DNA of 64,000 nt from Prinia subflava (GCF_021018805.1 NC_086251.1:15295098-15359097), one strand, 5' to 3'; shown: positions 27,667-40,000, counted from the stretch's first letter. A program made the numbers and translations. Notes: generated by a model not told the origin, from the letters alone.

Positions 27667-28328
27667 GTCACAGAGTCACTTTGCTGCACTAGCAACACAA
27701 GATACATCATTACCTGAAGAAACAACTGCAGCTGTAAATACAAAGTATTCCTCTAAATCAAAAATATTCTGTTCACTCAACATATATAGAACAAAGGAGT
27801 GGCTATCTAAGAGGATTTTTTTAACCTTAACATCTCATATTGGGTTCATGGATGAAAATGTGTATCTTTGCCAAAGCACAATTACTTCAAAGATCTTTGT
27901 GCTCTTGCTACATCTTTACTTACACTATTAAAGGGCTTCTTTCATTGTTTTATTCTCCTTTAGGTTTAGATTTCATTTCAACAACTGCTGCAGTACTAAT
28001 TCAAATCTAAGAGTGTGTCTACACAGGCTACACACCAGAATAACCATTCCAAACATTCAGGCATATACATTTCCAGTTCATAGTCTGATTGCATAAGGGC
28101 CATGTGTGTGTGGAGAATAAGCCTGCTATGCTAATGTTCGTGAATTTCCATATGTAGATTAGCCCTCAATTTCCCAATTAAATAAATCCATCTCCCACAT
28201 CTCTCAGGGTCACATAGGAATGAGAGACAGCATTTGATAACTGTTTACTTACAAATACAAATAGAACCGTATTTTGCAAGATTCTTTCTGCATTTATTGC
28301 CCACTAAAATATCCAGTGATCTTCTTCC

Positions 28329-28356
28329 TCCCCCCTCCCCTTCCCCCCCCCCCCCC
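28329..28356 (+). repeat. C-rich tract with a 14-C run
   Basis: A polypyrimidine stretch ending in 14 uninterrupted C residues (28,343-28,356). It is low complexity and prone to slippage and assembly length error. Confidence 0.9.
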
Positions 28357-29035
28357 ATCCCAAGCAGTGCTCTATCATTTAACTGCCAAGAATTGTGTTT
28401 GGTTTATATTTAATATTGTGGTTACAACTGTGGAATGTATTTCAGGGCATCACATGCAGTGTTAGTGCCCTGGCCTCCCAACTTCCAACCTGTTCCTTCA
28501 TATGAGATATTTTGCATATTTAATTACATGAAAGACCTCATGACCTTTGGCAGCTGCAGGTTTTAAAGAGCCTTCTGCAAGTAAACCAACAGCTTTGGAA
28601 CACACATCTTCCAAACACAGACTCCTTTGGAATCTGTTATGTTACACCACTTACATCATCCATTTCCTTGATTTCCAAGCAGTTCTGGAAGCAAAGTCAT
28701 TCAGAACTGACAGATGCAGATCACAGATTCACCAGGATAAATTAAATGTCTTCCTCTAATGTAGAATGCTTCAATTCACACTCACTTGTAGAAAAAAACT
28801 AGTTGCTCCATAGTCATAGTAATGTGACTGAACAGAAACAAAGATATCTACACTGCTCCTGGAAGCAGTTTCTAACCCATTATTAAGTTTCTCCAGTGCA
28901 AAAAATTCTTGTAAAGTCAAGGACATCCAATTGTCCTTCAGACATAAAATTTCAGCCTAGATTACAGTGACATCTTATGCTGTCGGTGTCTGCTAGGAAC
29001 TCTATCCTCCATCAGCTTCTTTAAGGAACACTTAC

Positions 29036-29096
29036 CTTGCACAAAACTGCTGCCTTCAGAGTCCTGGGTGCTCATCAGCACTTAATGAAACCTGAT
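29036..29096 (-). other. Candidate start-codon exon (minus), unproven
   Basis: On the minus strand TGCCCCTTGATTATCTATAG (acceptor) is followed by 61 nt ending GTGCAAG|GTAAGT, a full consensus donor. An ATG at 29,075 follows an in-frame TAA three codons earlier and opens MSTQDSEGSSFVQ, with the last base G starting a split codon (phase 1). This could be a second exon holding the initiation codon of a transcript starting in the CpG island, whose minus donor lies at 33,126/33,125. The Kozak context is weak (C at -3, A at +4), and I do not recognise the peptide. A purely 5'UTR or chance origin is equally possible. Confidence 0.22.
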
Positions 29097-30992
29097 CTAT
29101 AGATAATCAAGGGGCAGAACAGTTCTACCCATACACGGACTACAACATTCCAACGATCTTTAAAAAGCAGTGTAATTAAGACTAGCTGTGTCATAGCTTA
29201 TGCAGTTTGATGAAGCAGTGTATTCACACAGACATCACTTTAGATGGTGACATGTTAGCTGTGGGTGTGGCAGTGGGCAAAACCAGCAAGGAGCAGGCTC
29301 TGCACACTGCAGTGATGGGTAACTTCTCATTGAAGCTTTCAAAACCTGCCTGAAACTCTGCCCCATCTGGAGGCAACATGTTTGCACACACAGGATTACA
29401 AAGACAGTCATCATCCTAAACAAATGCATGTACATAAAATATATTACATGTAGTTTTCATTCTTGCTGGCACTCCCTGCTATTTGAGCCTGGCCTCACAT
29501 ATTCAATTCTTTTCTAAAAGATCGTCTAAGTGGGTTTATTATATACTGCAATAACAAAAGGTATTATCTGATGATAGATAAGGGAGGTCACAACCTCCCT
29601 GTAACTTAAGCAAATTGCTTATACCTGAAGGGAGGATTTCTGTCAAAAATGAGTTCCTGTAAGCACATGCAGTTGTGTCCACAGGACAGAATTGCTATAA
29701 AAATACAGAAAGTTGCACTACCTAGCTGTGCATACACACTGAAGTAAAACACAGAATGAAACTAAATATGACACTGAATTGCAAAACAAACAAGAAATAA
29801 AATTTTTGTACTAGATTCAACTCCTAAAAACACTAAATACTTTTGGTAGCTACTCATGGCCTTAAACCAGGGTTACCAGACTGATACTTTCTATTACATC
29901 CATCTCCTAGAGCTGCAAACAAGGATCTGAGCCTTACTGAAACAAGTTAGGAAAGGCTGCTCCTGCCCCGAAGAGGTTAGGAGTCAGGTTACATGCAGCA
30001 GGTCACTAAACAAGGAAAGACTAAGTAAAAAGGACACAATCCAGTAACAAACAACTTACTGGCATTCTAGCTGGTCACAGATCAGGACTCTTACAACACA
30101 GGAGCTTGAATCTCATTTCTAAGATCTGAATTACTGCCATACTAGCTCTTTGAAACGTTGCTCAAAATCACAGGATAGTCTGGTCATGAGAAGAACATGA
30201 GTTCCATCATGAGATAAAAAATATTGTGACCTTCCAGAGATGTTCAAAACCCTTGCCTTTCTTGACTACCATAGCTTGCTCTCTGTGTGGTAGCATGGAT
30301 ACATACAGCACACACATACTCTGCATCTCTTCTGGCCTTATTCTGCTAAAGATGCTTTAGTGCAAATCAGTCCTTCAGTTCTTAAATCTAACCTGCGTGT
30401 TCTCTTTGCCAGGAAGTCTCAAATATTCTCTAAAGTTGAAGCACATTATCTCTGAAATCTCGAGACAAACTCTCTAAGCCAAGTTCAAACCAAGAAGCCA
30501 GGCCCTATCATAGGTTGAATCTTGGGTCACATCAGTCACACATCGCTGTGGCCTACACAGGGTAAGCAGGGAACTGAAAAAGAACTGTGAGAGCAAAATG
30601 CTCCGTTATGGGATTTTGCCAGGCACCTTTCGAAAAGCCACAAGTCAGCAAGGCTCTCCTACAAAAGCCTCCATGCCTCTAGTCTCCACTGCCTCTTCTG
30701 CCTTTGGACTCAACAGTCCACAGGAGAGAGTGATCTGGTTAAGCTACTGCCAGCAAACCAAACCTAGCAAAACTCTCTGCCTTTCAGAAAGGGTTGGCTT
30801 GTGGACAGCTGGAGGTAAAGCCAAGCAAGTGAAATTCTTCAGTGCAGATTTACTCATTTTATTCCTGAAGCAGAAACTGTACATTACTTCCCTCCCTTTG
30901 TTGAACAAACTTAACTTCTCTGTCTCATCTCTTCTGTTGACAAGCCAAAACCAAAGCTGCATGGCTGACCTTTTTACACAGAGGCAGAAAGA

Positions 30993-31006
30993 TTTTTTTT
31001 TTTTTT
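30993..31006 (+). repeat. Poly-T run
   Basis: Fourteen consecutive T residues. It inflates a chance open frame with phenylalanines. Confidence 0.9.
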
Positions 31007-33125
31007 CTGTGCTGCAAATCAGTGTAATTGCTCCTGCTGCAGTAACATCTGCCTTTCCAGATACTGCGAAAGCAGATACTGGAAAGCATCCTCCTACATA
31101 ATGGAATGCTGAGATCCAGAAAACAAAAGACATGCTTGTAAAAACTTCTCTGATCTTTCCCCCAACCCCATGCTTTTTTTAAAAGCATAAATCATGTAAC
31201 AGAAAAAAAACACATAACAGAAAACAGCTCTTCCATTTCAAACCGGTTTAGGCACTTAAAATCTGTATGTGTTTATTTGCCTTTTGTGCTTTGTACTTAA
31301 TCAATATTAATACCAAAAGATGCATGCTATAACTGTTCAGATTTGCATTCTTTTTGTGCACTCTGCCATTTATCACACTAAATCGTTACTAAATTGTTGG
31401 TTTTGCTATTTAAAGGCTCTTGTTCTTGTTTTACATGCATGACACCCAGTTGGCAACTCTTTCTGCAGAGGAGTGACAAACATTTTAAAGACCTTAAACC
31501 ATTATACTGCTAAATAAAAATAAAAAAACCTAACAAACCAACTACACAATCCTACAAAGAATGCCCATTCAATTATAACAAAATGAATAAAACAACGAAA
31601 TGTGATGTGCTTACCTTTCTCCACATACCTACTGAGAATGTTTGGATTCATTATATGCAAATGTAGAGTAACAGTTCTCAATTCCATTTTATCCACATTC
31701 AAGTCATCTGGCTAAATTTTCTCTCTCAATGGCCACATATTGAGCCTCTGAACTATCCTTGGCTTCAGATGTACAACACTAACTCAAATATATCAATGAG
31801 AGCATTGGCAAAATCACTGCATTCTGCTACTACAAAGGAAGAAACTGGAAGCAGAGCAAGCTGTGAACAACTCAACTTGTGCTGAAATCAACATGAGCTC
31901 TGGGTCTGTCTGAGATCTGAACTTGATCCATTAACCGCACAATTTACACAACAAGGAAGTTATAATCTCAAACTGACTAACAAAACATTGTGATTTAAAA
32001 AATATTGCTTCCCCAGTGTATGCAACATTCTGGAAGTAAAGAGAGAGATAAAAACAGGGTAATGCAGCCACCTTTCTTCTGAATCTGCAATTTGTTGCTC
32101 TAACACAGACACAGAGCGTGACCACCAGCTGTAAATCGCTGCCGATCAGGGGGCAGCCAGCGGAGCTGGGTCCGAACCTCGGCAACTTTGTAAATAATGC
32201 TGCAATTAAAAAAGGCTTAACCTACTACATTTGTTTTTCCTTTCTCACACAACATAATCACAGTCTCACCAAAACGTAATTGCATAACAAGATAACCATA
32301 TGTTAAGTTTGAAGGGGGGAAAAAGTCTTAACTGCAAATAAGTATTAACAGGGCACACGTGAACGCTGAACTCTACCAAAATCCAGCTGCACAGGTCTCC
32401 GGGTTCCCAGCACTTTATTGCCCACGCCGGCAGCTCTCCTGCTCTCAGCACTGCCATCTAGGAGAGCGCCGGCGCACCGCCTGGAACAGCAGCTCCCAGC
32501 AGCAGCATTCCCGGAAAGCATCGCAAAGCTGTTGCTGCTGCGAAGATTGTAACTGCAGCCGCGAGTTAACTACCGGCTGTGCCGGTTCGAAAGCAGCCTC
32601 CCCCAAATCCCCCAACCTTTCCCAAGCGAGGTCCGCTGGGCGCATACACCGGCATCTACTCCCGTATCTCGGCGTTGTGTGGCGGGGAAAACGGGGGAAA
32701 ACGGGAGAAAAGCCCAGCCTTGTGCGCGCCGCCGCCGTGCCGGGCCCTGCGGAGGGGAGCGGAGCGGCGCCCCGGGGTGCGAGCGGCGCCGGAGGAGCCG
32801 GGCTGCCTGAGGCCGCCCTCCGCGCAAGGCACCGCCGGCCGCTCCCCCGGCCCCAGCCCCTCGCCCGGCAGCCCCACCGCGCACCGGCCGGGCTGATGCC
32901 ACTCGCCCACCTCCGAGCCCCGTCCTTCCCTCGGGGACCGGGCTGCCGCTGTTGCATCTCTCTGCGTGCAGCAGGACGAAACGGGAAACGGCTGCAGGAA
33001 AAGCCAAGCAAGGGACGTGCCCTGCCCGCCGCCCCCGCCGGCGGCCGGAGGCGCAGCCCCCGGCGTGCAGCCGCCCCCCGCAGCCCCGGGAGCGGCCGCC
33101 GCAGCACGGCACAGCCTCGCCTTAC

Positions 33126-33735
33126 CTCCCCGCCCCGGCTCCGGGGATGCGCCGCAGCTGCTGCCGTGCCCGCCCCCACCTGCGCCGTCCCTCCCAGCCC
33201 GGCGCTCAGGTGCGGAGGGAGCACAAAGGCAGCGCTGCGGTGCCGTGGGTGCAGCGGGCTCTCCCCCGCCGAGCCCCCGGCCCCGCTGCGCCAGAGCCCC
33301 GCTCCCCTCCCCTGCCGGTACTGAGCGCCAGCCCACCTCAGCCCGCTGCGGGGCCGCCCCCCCGCCCGAAACCGTGCGACTTGCCCCGAGCCTCCCCTCA
33401 GAGCCCCCTCGCCAGCTCCCCGTGCTGCAGCTGGTGCCGGCACTACGGAGCGCCCCTCAGCCTGAGGAAGTTCCCCGGTGCAGCGGAGGGGGACAGCCGC
33501 CCCACGTACCCCCCACCACTGCCACCCCCCGGGCTCTGCCCCCTCCGCTGCCTCGGCAGACACGTACGGGCAGCCCCCACAGCGCCGGGGGTGCGGACTC
33601 CGCGCCCGCTGCTGGCCGGACAGGGCGGCCGCCGCCCCCCGCCCCGTGGCGGCTGGGTGCGTGTGTGAAGGGGGACAGGTGACGAGCGGCGGGAAGGAGC
33701 CGCTTCCCCCGCGGCGGGAAGGTCTGCGGTGCACC
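33126..33735 (-). other. Candidate untranslated first exon (minus), 5' end unknown
   Basis: GGGGAG|GTAAGG is a consensus splice donor on the minus strand (exon last base 33,126, intron from 33,125) inside the CpG island. If used, it would end a first exon whose start lies somewhere upstream, arbitrarily drawn here at about 33,735. The frame through it is a low-complexity GC frame, so I treat it as 5'UTR. The strand skew to the left of the island supports leftward transcription. No coding content is claimed. Confidence 0.3.
33688..33720. promoter_or_regulatory. Paired E2F-like sites
   Basis: GGCGGGAA occurs at 33,688-33,695 and again at 33,713-33,720, same orientation, 25 bp apart; the reverse complement TTCCCGCC is the E2F consensus core. 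Paired sites inside a CpG island are typical of cell-cycle-linked promoters, but such octamers are also likely by chance in sequence this GC-rich. Confidence 0.3.
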
Positions 33736-34081
33736 ACCGCTCCCGCCTTCCCCCACCCCGTCTCTGCAGGTGCCCCCGGGAAGGGCTGCGAGGCTGGCAG
33801 CCGACAACAGCCGCCCCCTCCCCCGGGAAAGCTGTTCTGCCTCCTTCTCCTTCGCTCGCCTTCTTTTCAGCTCGGCCGCTTGACTGACAGGGAGCCTTCC
33901 AGCGGCCGCCCACGCGCGCTCCCGTTTCCCCTCAGCCGGAGAGGGAGATGGCGAAGGAGAAAGCATGAATGAAACAGGCAGGCAGCGAGCGGGAGCAGCC
34001 GGCCCGGCCCCCGGGAGCGCCGGGGCCGCTGCCGCAGTGATGCCCGGGGACTGCGGGCTCGGCTGGCCGGCCCGGGTGGGC

Positions 34082-34157
34082 GGGGAGCTCCCCCGGGGCC
34101 GGCCGTGGGGAGCTCCCCCGGGGCCGGCCGTGGGGAGCTCCCCCGGGGCCCGCTGTG
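34082..34157 (+). repeat. 25-bp minisatellite, three copies
   Basis: Three near-identical 25-bp units start at 34,082, 34,107 and 34,132. Each unit contains GAGCTC, then CCCCGGGG, then (in the first two copies) GGCCGGCC, so the unit is a chain of abutting palindromes. The third copy diverges after CCCCGGGG. It lies at the right shoulder of the CpG island. Confidence 0.9.
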
Positions 34158-34225
34158 GGCTCCTGAGGGAGGGCAGGTGGCTGCCAGCGGCACCCCCGGC
34201 ATCTCCGCTCGGAGGGGCCTGAGAG

Positions 34226-36714
34226 GCCGCTTGAAGACACTGCGGTGCCTGTGGTGGGTTTGCTCCCACAGGGGAGAAGGTGGGAGGCTGATGCTTTGTC
34301 AAGCCAGAGACAGGACTGTGGCCTTAGAGATGCCACAGCAACTGGTTAGGTCCTCGTGTATAAACGCACTTTGCTCCAACAAAGGCAATTATTTTTGTAC
34401 TCACAAAAACCCAGCACCTAATACCTGAACTAGAACTCTTGTCCGGAAGTAATAGGAGGGAGGAAACCATCTCAAAATTCATTTAAAGCCCACTTGGTTT
34501 TCCCAGTGATTAGTTGGTACTGTGGGGTAGCCTTGTAATCCTTTTTTCCCCTCAAATCAGTTGTCCCAAAAATGCTTGTGACTTGTTTAACACACGCTTC
34601 ACAATCTCTGGCTGGAGACCAGAGGTTGTCCCAGTGCTCTGGCATGACTATTGTTGAGTGGTGTTAGTTTTAGTAGCCTTGCTGCACAGTCAAAGGTTTA
34701 AATGTTCAGGTAGTGGGGGCCTACAAAGTAAGTGGTTACCTCCCTATCCATTCACTGAAAATCAGTCATTCCTCTAATTAATATTTTATGTATTTTCTTG
34801 ATTTTATTCACTGGAGTTCTTGATTTGAACACCCAAAAGTATTTATTTAAATCTCATACAATTTAAATTGAAAAGAACATTTTCTGCTTCTGAATATGCA
34901 TAGAAAATTTTGTAATACGCTGGTAAATAGATTGCATGCTGCACTTGAGATATCTGCATTTGCAGTTACATAATCAATAAACATGGAGTTTTGTCCCATG
35001 AATCTAGAATCACATTCTGAGAGGTTTTAAACTAGTATGCCTCCACAAATTTAAGGCCTGCCAGAAAATTTGTATCAGCTAAAATTTTAGCCTCTCAATT
35101 TAAAAAAAAGCTGCTTTTGATTTCTGTGGGGAGAAGTGTCTTAGGAACTTCATTTTTTAAATTTCGTGTTCGTGAAAAATGAATGGACCATATAGCATTG
35201 TCAAATCTTTTGACCTTCATGTTTTAAATTTTGTGTTCCTGAAAACTGAGTGGACAATATAGCATTATCAAATCTTTTGCTATAGAACAATGAATGTATC
35301 ATTATAATTTAGATAAAGCAGTGCAATCCTTTATATATTTGTTTTATAAGATTCTTATGTTTGTGGTAATAGTTCAACATGACTCACCTACAATACATAT
35401 CACTGCCACAGCTGTTGTAAACCTTCTTCTGAGTCAGAGAATGACTTTATGACCCAGAATTCTGGCAGTGAGTACTATCCTGGTGATTTTCCCAATTAAG
35501 AGAGAATTGTGAGTTGGTATCAGAGCAGGGTGAGTCAGTTTGATGTAAAGCAAAACTAAATTCATCAGTTACTATTGCACTAGGTCAGTATCCTCTCCCC
35601 TTCCCAAAGTCAGTGTTAGGAGAACCTGGACTCGTGTTGTGATGGGACCTCCTCTGAGAGTGCAGAAGGACTGCAGTGGACCATGGAATCAGTTCTCCTT
35701 ATTCCCAAATGCTCCAAGCTACTCTGCCAGCCATCTTGCTCACTGCCATGGGGTGCACAGTAGCTTTGCAGGGTTTGGGTGCTGGCAGCAGGGTTTGTCT
35801 GCTTTATTCTGAGAAATCATTTTGCTTCTTGTGCATGCCAAGGTGCAGGACAAACAGCATTAAAACCACATGTGGTTCTCTGCAATTTTTTTTGCTGAAA
35901 AACATCCCAAATCTGCCTGAATCGATTTTGAATAACAAAATTTGGGTACCCTGTACTCTGCAGAGAACATGGTGGAATTGGTCAACCACCTACTTGCTGT
36001 TAAAATTATGTCAGGAAGAAGTGACCGTAATTTGGGATTGGGTACATGGATGTGCTATGAGGGCTTCATGCACTTGAGTTAGGCTGATGGCAAGCTGGGT
36101 TTGCTCTGGTGTTCTGTCACCCTGACACAATTAGGAAGGGTTTAAGGGTTGAGACTGTGGTGAGGCCAACATCAAACACAGGACAGAGAGTGAAGACTCA
36201 GTGACAGCAAGCTGGGTATATTGCCAGCCATGCCAGGGACTTCAGTGTTGACCCTGCCAGCAGCTCCCTGCTGGGCAGGCAGAGGTTGCTGACTTAGGAT
36301 TACAGCTGGGATCAAGGTTGAACTTTGGGTGAAGCACACCTGATGAGACAGGTTTGAAGTAGTGTTCAGAAGATGTAAATAATTTTGGGGCACCCACTGA
36401 TACAGCTGTAGAACAGAAGCTATTTTGTGAATTTTGGTGAATTTTGTACAAAAGTTTTACCTTGCTTAGAGTGAAGTATTTGCCCTATACTGTGTCTGAG
36501 ACAGCTGTTAAAGATCCTGGTAAGATTTAAGGTGGGAATAGCTGGGAATTTGTAACATTTGAAGTTGATGCACTCTGCATTCATGTCCTTGTTAATAGTC
36601 TATGTCTATTTGATTTCATGGTCCAGAAAGTAATTGAAAAATCTTATCCATCTGGTTTCTAAATGACTTCGGGGTGTATTTCCTGTTTAACCTTCTGGAC
36701 ATGAGACCCATTTG
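34226..36714. other. Non-coding stretch right of the CpG island
   Basis: GC content falls sharply. A 67-bp tandem duplication lies at 35,151-35,280. No gene recognised; the 133-codon frame at 35,676-36,077 has no identifiable domain. Confidence 0.65.
35151..35280 (+). repeat. 67-bp tandem duplication
   Basis: Unit 1 (35,151-35,217) and unit 2 (from 35,218) align without gaps: both read CAT(T/G)TTTTAAATTT(C/T)GTGTTC, then TGAAAA, GTGGACAATATAGCATT or its one-base variants, then TCAAATCTTTTG. They differ at roughly one position in eight, so the duplication is not recent. Confidence 0.88.
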
Positions 36715-37065
36715 ACCTTGGCTGATATGCTGGGAAGCAGCTCTGCAGAGAAGTACCTGGGGGTCCTGGTGGACAGCAAGCTACCCAAGAGCCAGCAGTG
36801 TGCCCTTGTGGCCAAGGAGGCCAGTGGTATCCCGGGGGCATTAGGAAGAGCACTGCCAGCAGGTCAGGAAGGTGATCCTGTCCTTCTGCTCAGCCCTGGT
36901 GAGGACTCACCTGGGGTACTGTGCTGAGCTCTGGGCTCCTCAGGGCAAGAGAGACATGGAGCTCCTGGAGTGGGTCCAGTTGAGGGTTGCAAAGATGGTT
37001 GAGGGTCTGGAGCATCTCTCCTACGAGGAATTGATGAGGGAGCTGGGCTTGTTCAGCCAGAACAG
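36715..37065 (+). mobile_element. CR1 LINE fragment with decayed ORF2 end
   Basis: About 350 bp matching the 3' part of a bird CR1 retrotransposon in sense orientation: GGAAGCAGCTCTGCAGAGAAG, then AGCCAGCAGTGTGCCCTTGTGG, CTCTGCTCAGCCCTGGTGAGG-like, GAGACATGGAGCTCCTGGAG and GGGAGCTGGGCTTGTTCAGCC blocks in order. It encodes the C-terminal end of the CR1 ORF2 (endonuclease and reverse-transcriptase) protein, downstream of the catalytic domain; residues such as KYLGVLVDSKL and QQCALVAKEA are visible. The frame shifts near 36,866, apparently by a one-base loss, so the coding remnant is dead. The copy lacks the 5' part and also the 3' untranslated end. Confidence 0.9.
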
Positions 37066-40000
37066 GTTATGGCCAGAATCTTTGGGAAGAGTCTGTGCAG
37101 TGGATTCTGGATAGAGGAGGAAGAAAATGCATGTGAACCATCTGAAGGAATTGAATTGGGTTGGTGTGGAAGCACAGGCAGAATGCAGAGAGCTTGGTAT
37201 GAAATGCTGCCTGCTTCCTTGGCCCCTTTGTTGTGCAGTACCTTCTGTGTCTTTCCCTCTGACCAGCTTTCTTATATCTGTATGCAGAATACAAATCCAG
37301 ATAGCTTTACTGAAGTGAACAGAGCCACACCACATTTGTTTTGGTTAAATATGAAATTAAAACTGGAGGGTTGTTTGCATGCAGTAAACTTGGTAGGAGC
37401 ATAAGGGAGAAATGCAACTTAAAATAGCATTTGGGAAATATATATAGCAAAATGAACAAACAATATGCAGTGAGTCATGTCCAGTGGTTCTTGCAGTAAA
37501 AGAGGATCTTCTCTGAGGAAACTAGCTGGGAATAACTTTTGCTTGTCTGAAGCTGTAGCTGCCCTCTGGGTACAGCTTTTGGCAGTGGCCAGTGGATTCC
37601 TTTGTGGGTGCAGAGCACTCTCTGGGCAGAGGTAATTGCAGGGCTGGACCACAGGCAATCATGCACTGAGAGACCCTGTACAGGCTAGCAGAGAAATATT
37701 CCAGCACAGTTCAGTAAAAAATATGTAAAATCTGGTTTGTCTGGCAAGTGGAGACCAAACCCCACCATTTTACTCATGGCCAAAGGCTGTACAGGAGGAT
37801 GCCCAAGGGACATGACAAATGCCACTGTCCTGAGGGAATCTGCTACAACAGTTATCCTCTTACGTGCTGCTGTGCAGACCTAGCTTATAGGCTGGTGGCA
37901 CAGCTGCCCTGAAGCAAAGCTAACAGTACCAAGGCAGAAGGCAGCAGCACAGGGCAGCTCTGCTTTTATGAAGCCAGATGGAATTGGCCAGGCTGGGTGG
38001 CAGCAGTTTGGCCATCTCTATTAAATATAAAACTCAACACACAGCAGAGAGAAGGGGCTCTAATGACACTATTTCAGCTTTGTTCTCATGGTAACCATTA
38101 TGTCATCAGGATACCATGGTTACTATAATACTACTTACATTTCAAATGTTAAAAAAAGGCAGAAGGAGGAAAAAAAAAACTTTTCCCAAAGTTGAGAAAG
38201 AGATGTGTTTATTCAGAACCAAGTAGTCACAAGGAAGAATTAACCAGGAGATTTTCATACTTCCTGGAAAAGCCATTTTGAAACCATGAAGGATTGGTTT
38301 ATTTAGTAATTACTATTTTTTACTGTTTCTGTTGCTGTCCCTGTCACCATATGGTGCATGTCCTGGGGTTTCCCCTCTTAGCTTTGTCACCAGCAGCTAT
38401 TTTGATAAATGCACAGTGCAGAAGGTTAACGTGGTCAAAAATTTGGGAGCATAATTTGTGCTTGAGTTATAAACCTCAATTTGCACAAAAGTCAGAAATA
38501 AAAAAATCCAGAAGTATGAGATTGGGACTGTGAGGTTATCTCATTTCAGAGGTTCAAGCTAAGCAAAAGAAGTCTTGGCTTGGATGCTTTCAAGATGCTG
38601 AAGCATATGGCTCAGAGGAAAGCAGAATGGCAGCTTGCTATTCCTTGTTTGAGGACAAAAAGTATGCTGGTGGCAGGATGTTTTCAGGGGATCAGGCCTG
38701 CAGACCTCTACAGCTACAGCATGAGAGATCTTTGCTGCAGGAAAGAACAAGTGCTCTGACACTGTGAGAATGGATGATTTTGAAAATGGTCTGATAATGA
38801 GAAGTGAAAGAGCTTTAGATCATTGTATGTGTGAATCTAAAAAAAAGGAACTAAAATAGACAATGCACATACTTCCAAAAGCAGCTGGTATTTGTGGAAC
38901 TTTTGGTATTAGGTGGCTGCTCAACTTAAGACTGTTTACAGAAATCACTGGGTATTCTATGCATTGTTGGGAGGTAGTTTGAGACAGAATCCACAAATGC
39001 AGTGCATTTAAAATTCCAAAATCACTTTTTGGCTCTCTCACTGCTCATTTAGACAAGGCTGATTTTGAAATGGTTGTTAAAAACTATTAACAATATATTA
39101 GGTATTAAGATCTGATGGGGAAAATCTGAAATTAAAACAATTTTAATTTATGTAATTCCATAATCTTATCACCTGTATTGTTCTTCCTCTTTCCCCTGAT
39201 ACTTGTTATCACTGATTAAAGTATCTTTTTCTAAATCAGAAAGTAAATTTTTCAGGCCAGGGTTGTAGTTTTCTATCCCAATTGAACAGGGTCATAACAA
39301 AACAGGTGAGACTCTTACAGAAGTGTGAAACTACAGGAGCTGGATTTTAGATGCAATCTGAATTGAGAAGTATAGTATCTCACATATATATTTTTATATG
39401 TGTATATACTCACAGCCATGAAAATTTGTTGTATTAGCCAATAAGAAAAAAGAATTAATGGCTGCTGTGTAAACCTAACCGTGAAAAAACCAATGAGATG
39501 TGTGCAGTCAGTTCTATAATGTTTCCCTTTAATACATGTTGAGCTTCCTGAAGCTTTAAAGTACCCCACTTATCCCTAGATTGATTTCATCTCTCTGCAG
39601 GATCCCTCCTGTCCATATCTAGCATTCAAAACATTGTCTCTGAGTGCATTTTTCCTTCTTGCTGCTGCATATTTTACATAAATAGTCTAATTTTACATAC
39701 AATAGTCAAATCACAAAAGTTTTGGTAAGCCAACACCTATCACCAGCCAGATCTTCCCATACACAAAAATCCATAGTCCAGCTCCAGCAATTTCAGGGGG
39801 AAAAAAGCAGAAATCTGAAAAGAAGGGATGATGCTGTAGAGAATATTCCTCTTGACTATAAAAATTTCCATGCCAGCAAACAGTTAGTGGTGTTTCTAGC
39901 AAATTCCCTCTCTCTAGATTAAACAATCAGCTGCCCTTTCTTAATGTTCACTGTAGCCTAGCTCATTTTTTACATCTGTTGTAGTCTTGCAAATATTAGT

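Larger units (their letters stand above)
22004..32449. other. Non-coding stretch left of the CpG island
   Basis: No gene recognised in about 10 kb. It contains a CA/A-rich tract (25,310-25,420), a CR1 tail (27,618-27,666), a 14-C run (28,343-28,356), a 14-T run (30,993-31,006) and two candidate exons listed separately. The 167-codon frame at 30,598-31,101 runs through the T tract and has no recognisable domain, so it is treated as chance. Confidence 0.65.
32450..34225. promoter_or_regulatory. CpG-island promoter
   Basis: About 1.8 kb of very GC-rich sequence with dense CpG, the only such region in the window, with abrupt edges against AT-rich flanks. In warm-blooded vertebrates this texture marks a housekeeping or developmental promoter, usually without TATA and often bidirectional. 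I see many G/C boxes, two E2F-like GGCGGGAA sites (33,688 and 33,713), a consensus minus-strand splice donor (33,126/33,125), and a 25-bp minisatellite at the right edge. Many long frames occur on both strands (up to 430 codons on the minus strand, 32,445-33,737). They are low-complexity Ala/Gly/Pro/Arg frames expected of any stop-poor GC-rich DNA, and none shows a recognisable domain. The exact transcription start and the gene served cannot be read from sequence alone. Confidence 0.85.

Noticed and set aside
30598..31101. 167-codon plus-strand open frame
   Set aside because: Runs through a poly-T tract read as phenylalanine and has no recognisable family features.
32359..33737. Long open frames on both strands of the CpG island (321, 430, 238, 226 codons)
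   Set aside because: All are stop-poor because the DNA is extremely GC-rich; products are Ala/Gly/Pro/Arg low-complexity, overlap one another in several frames and show no domain.
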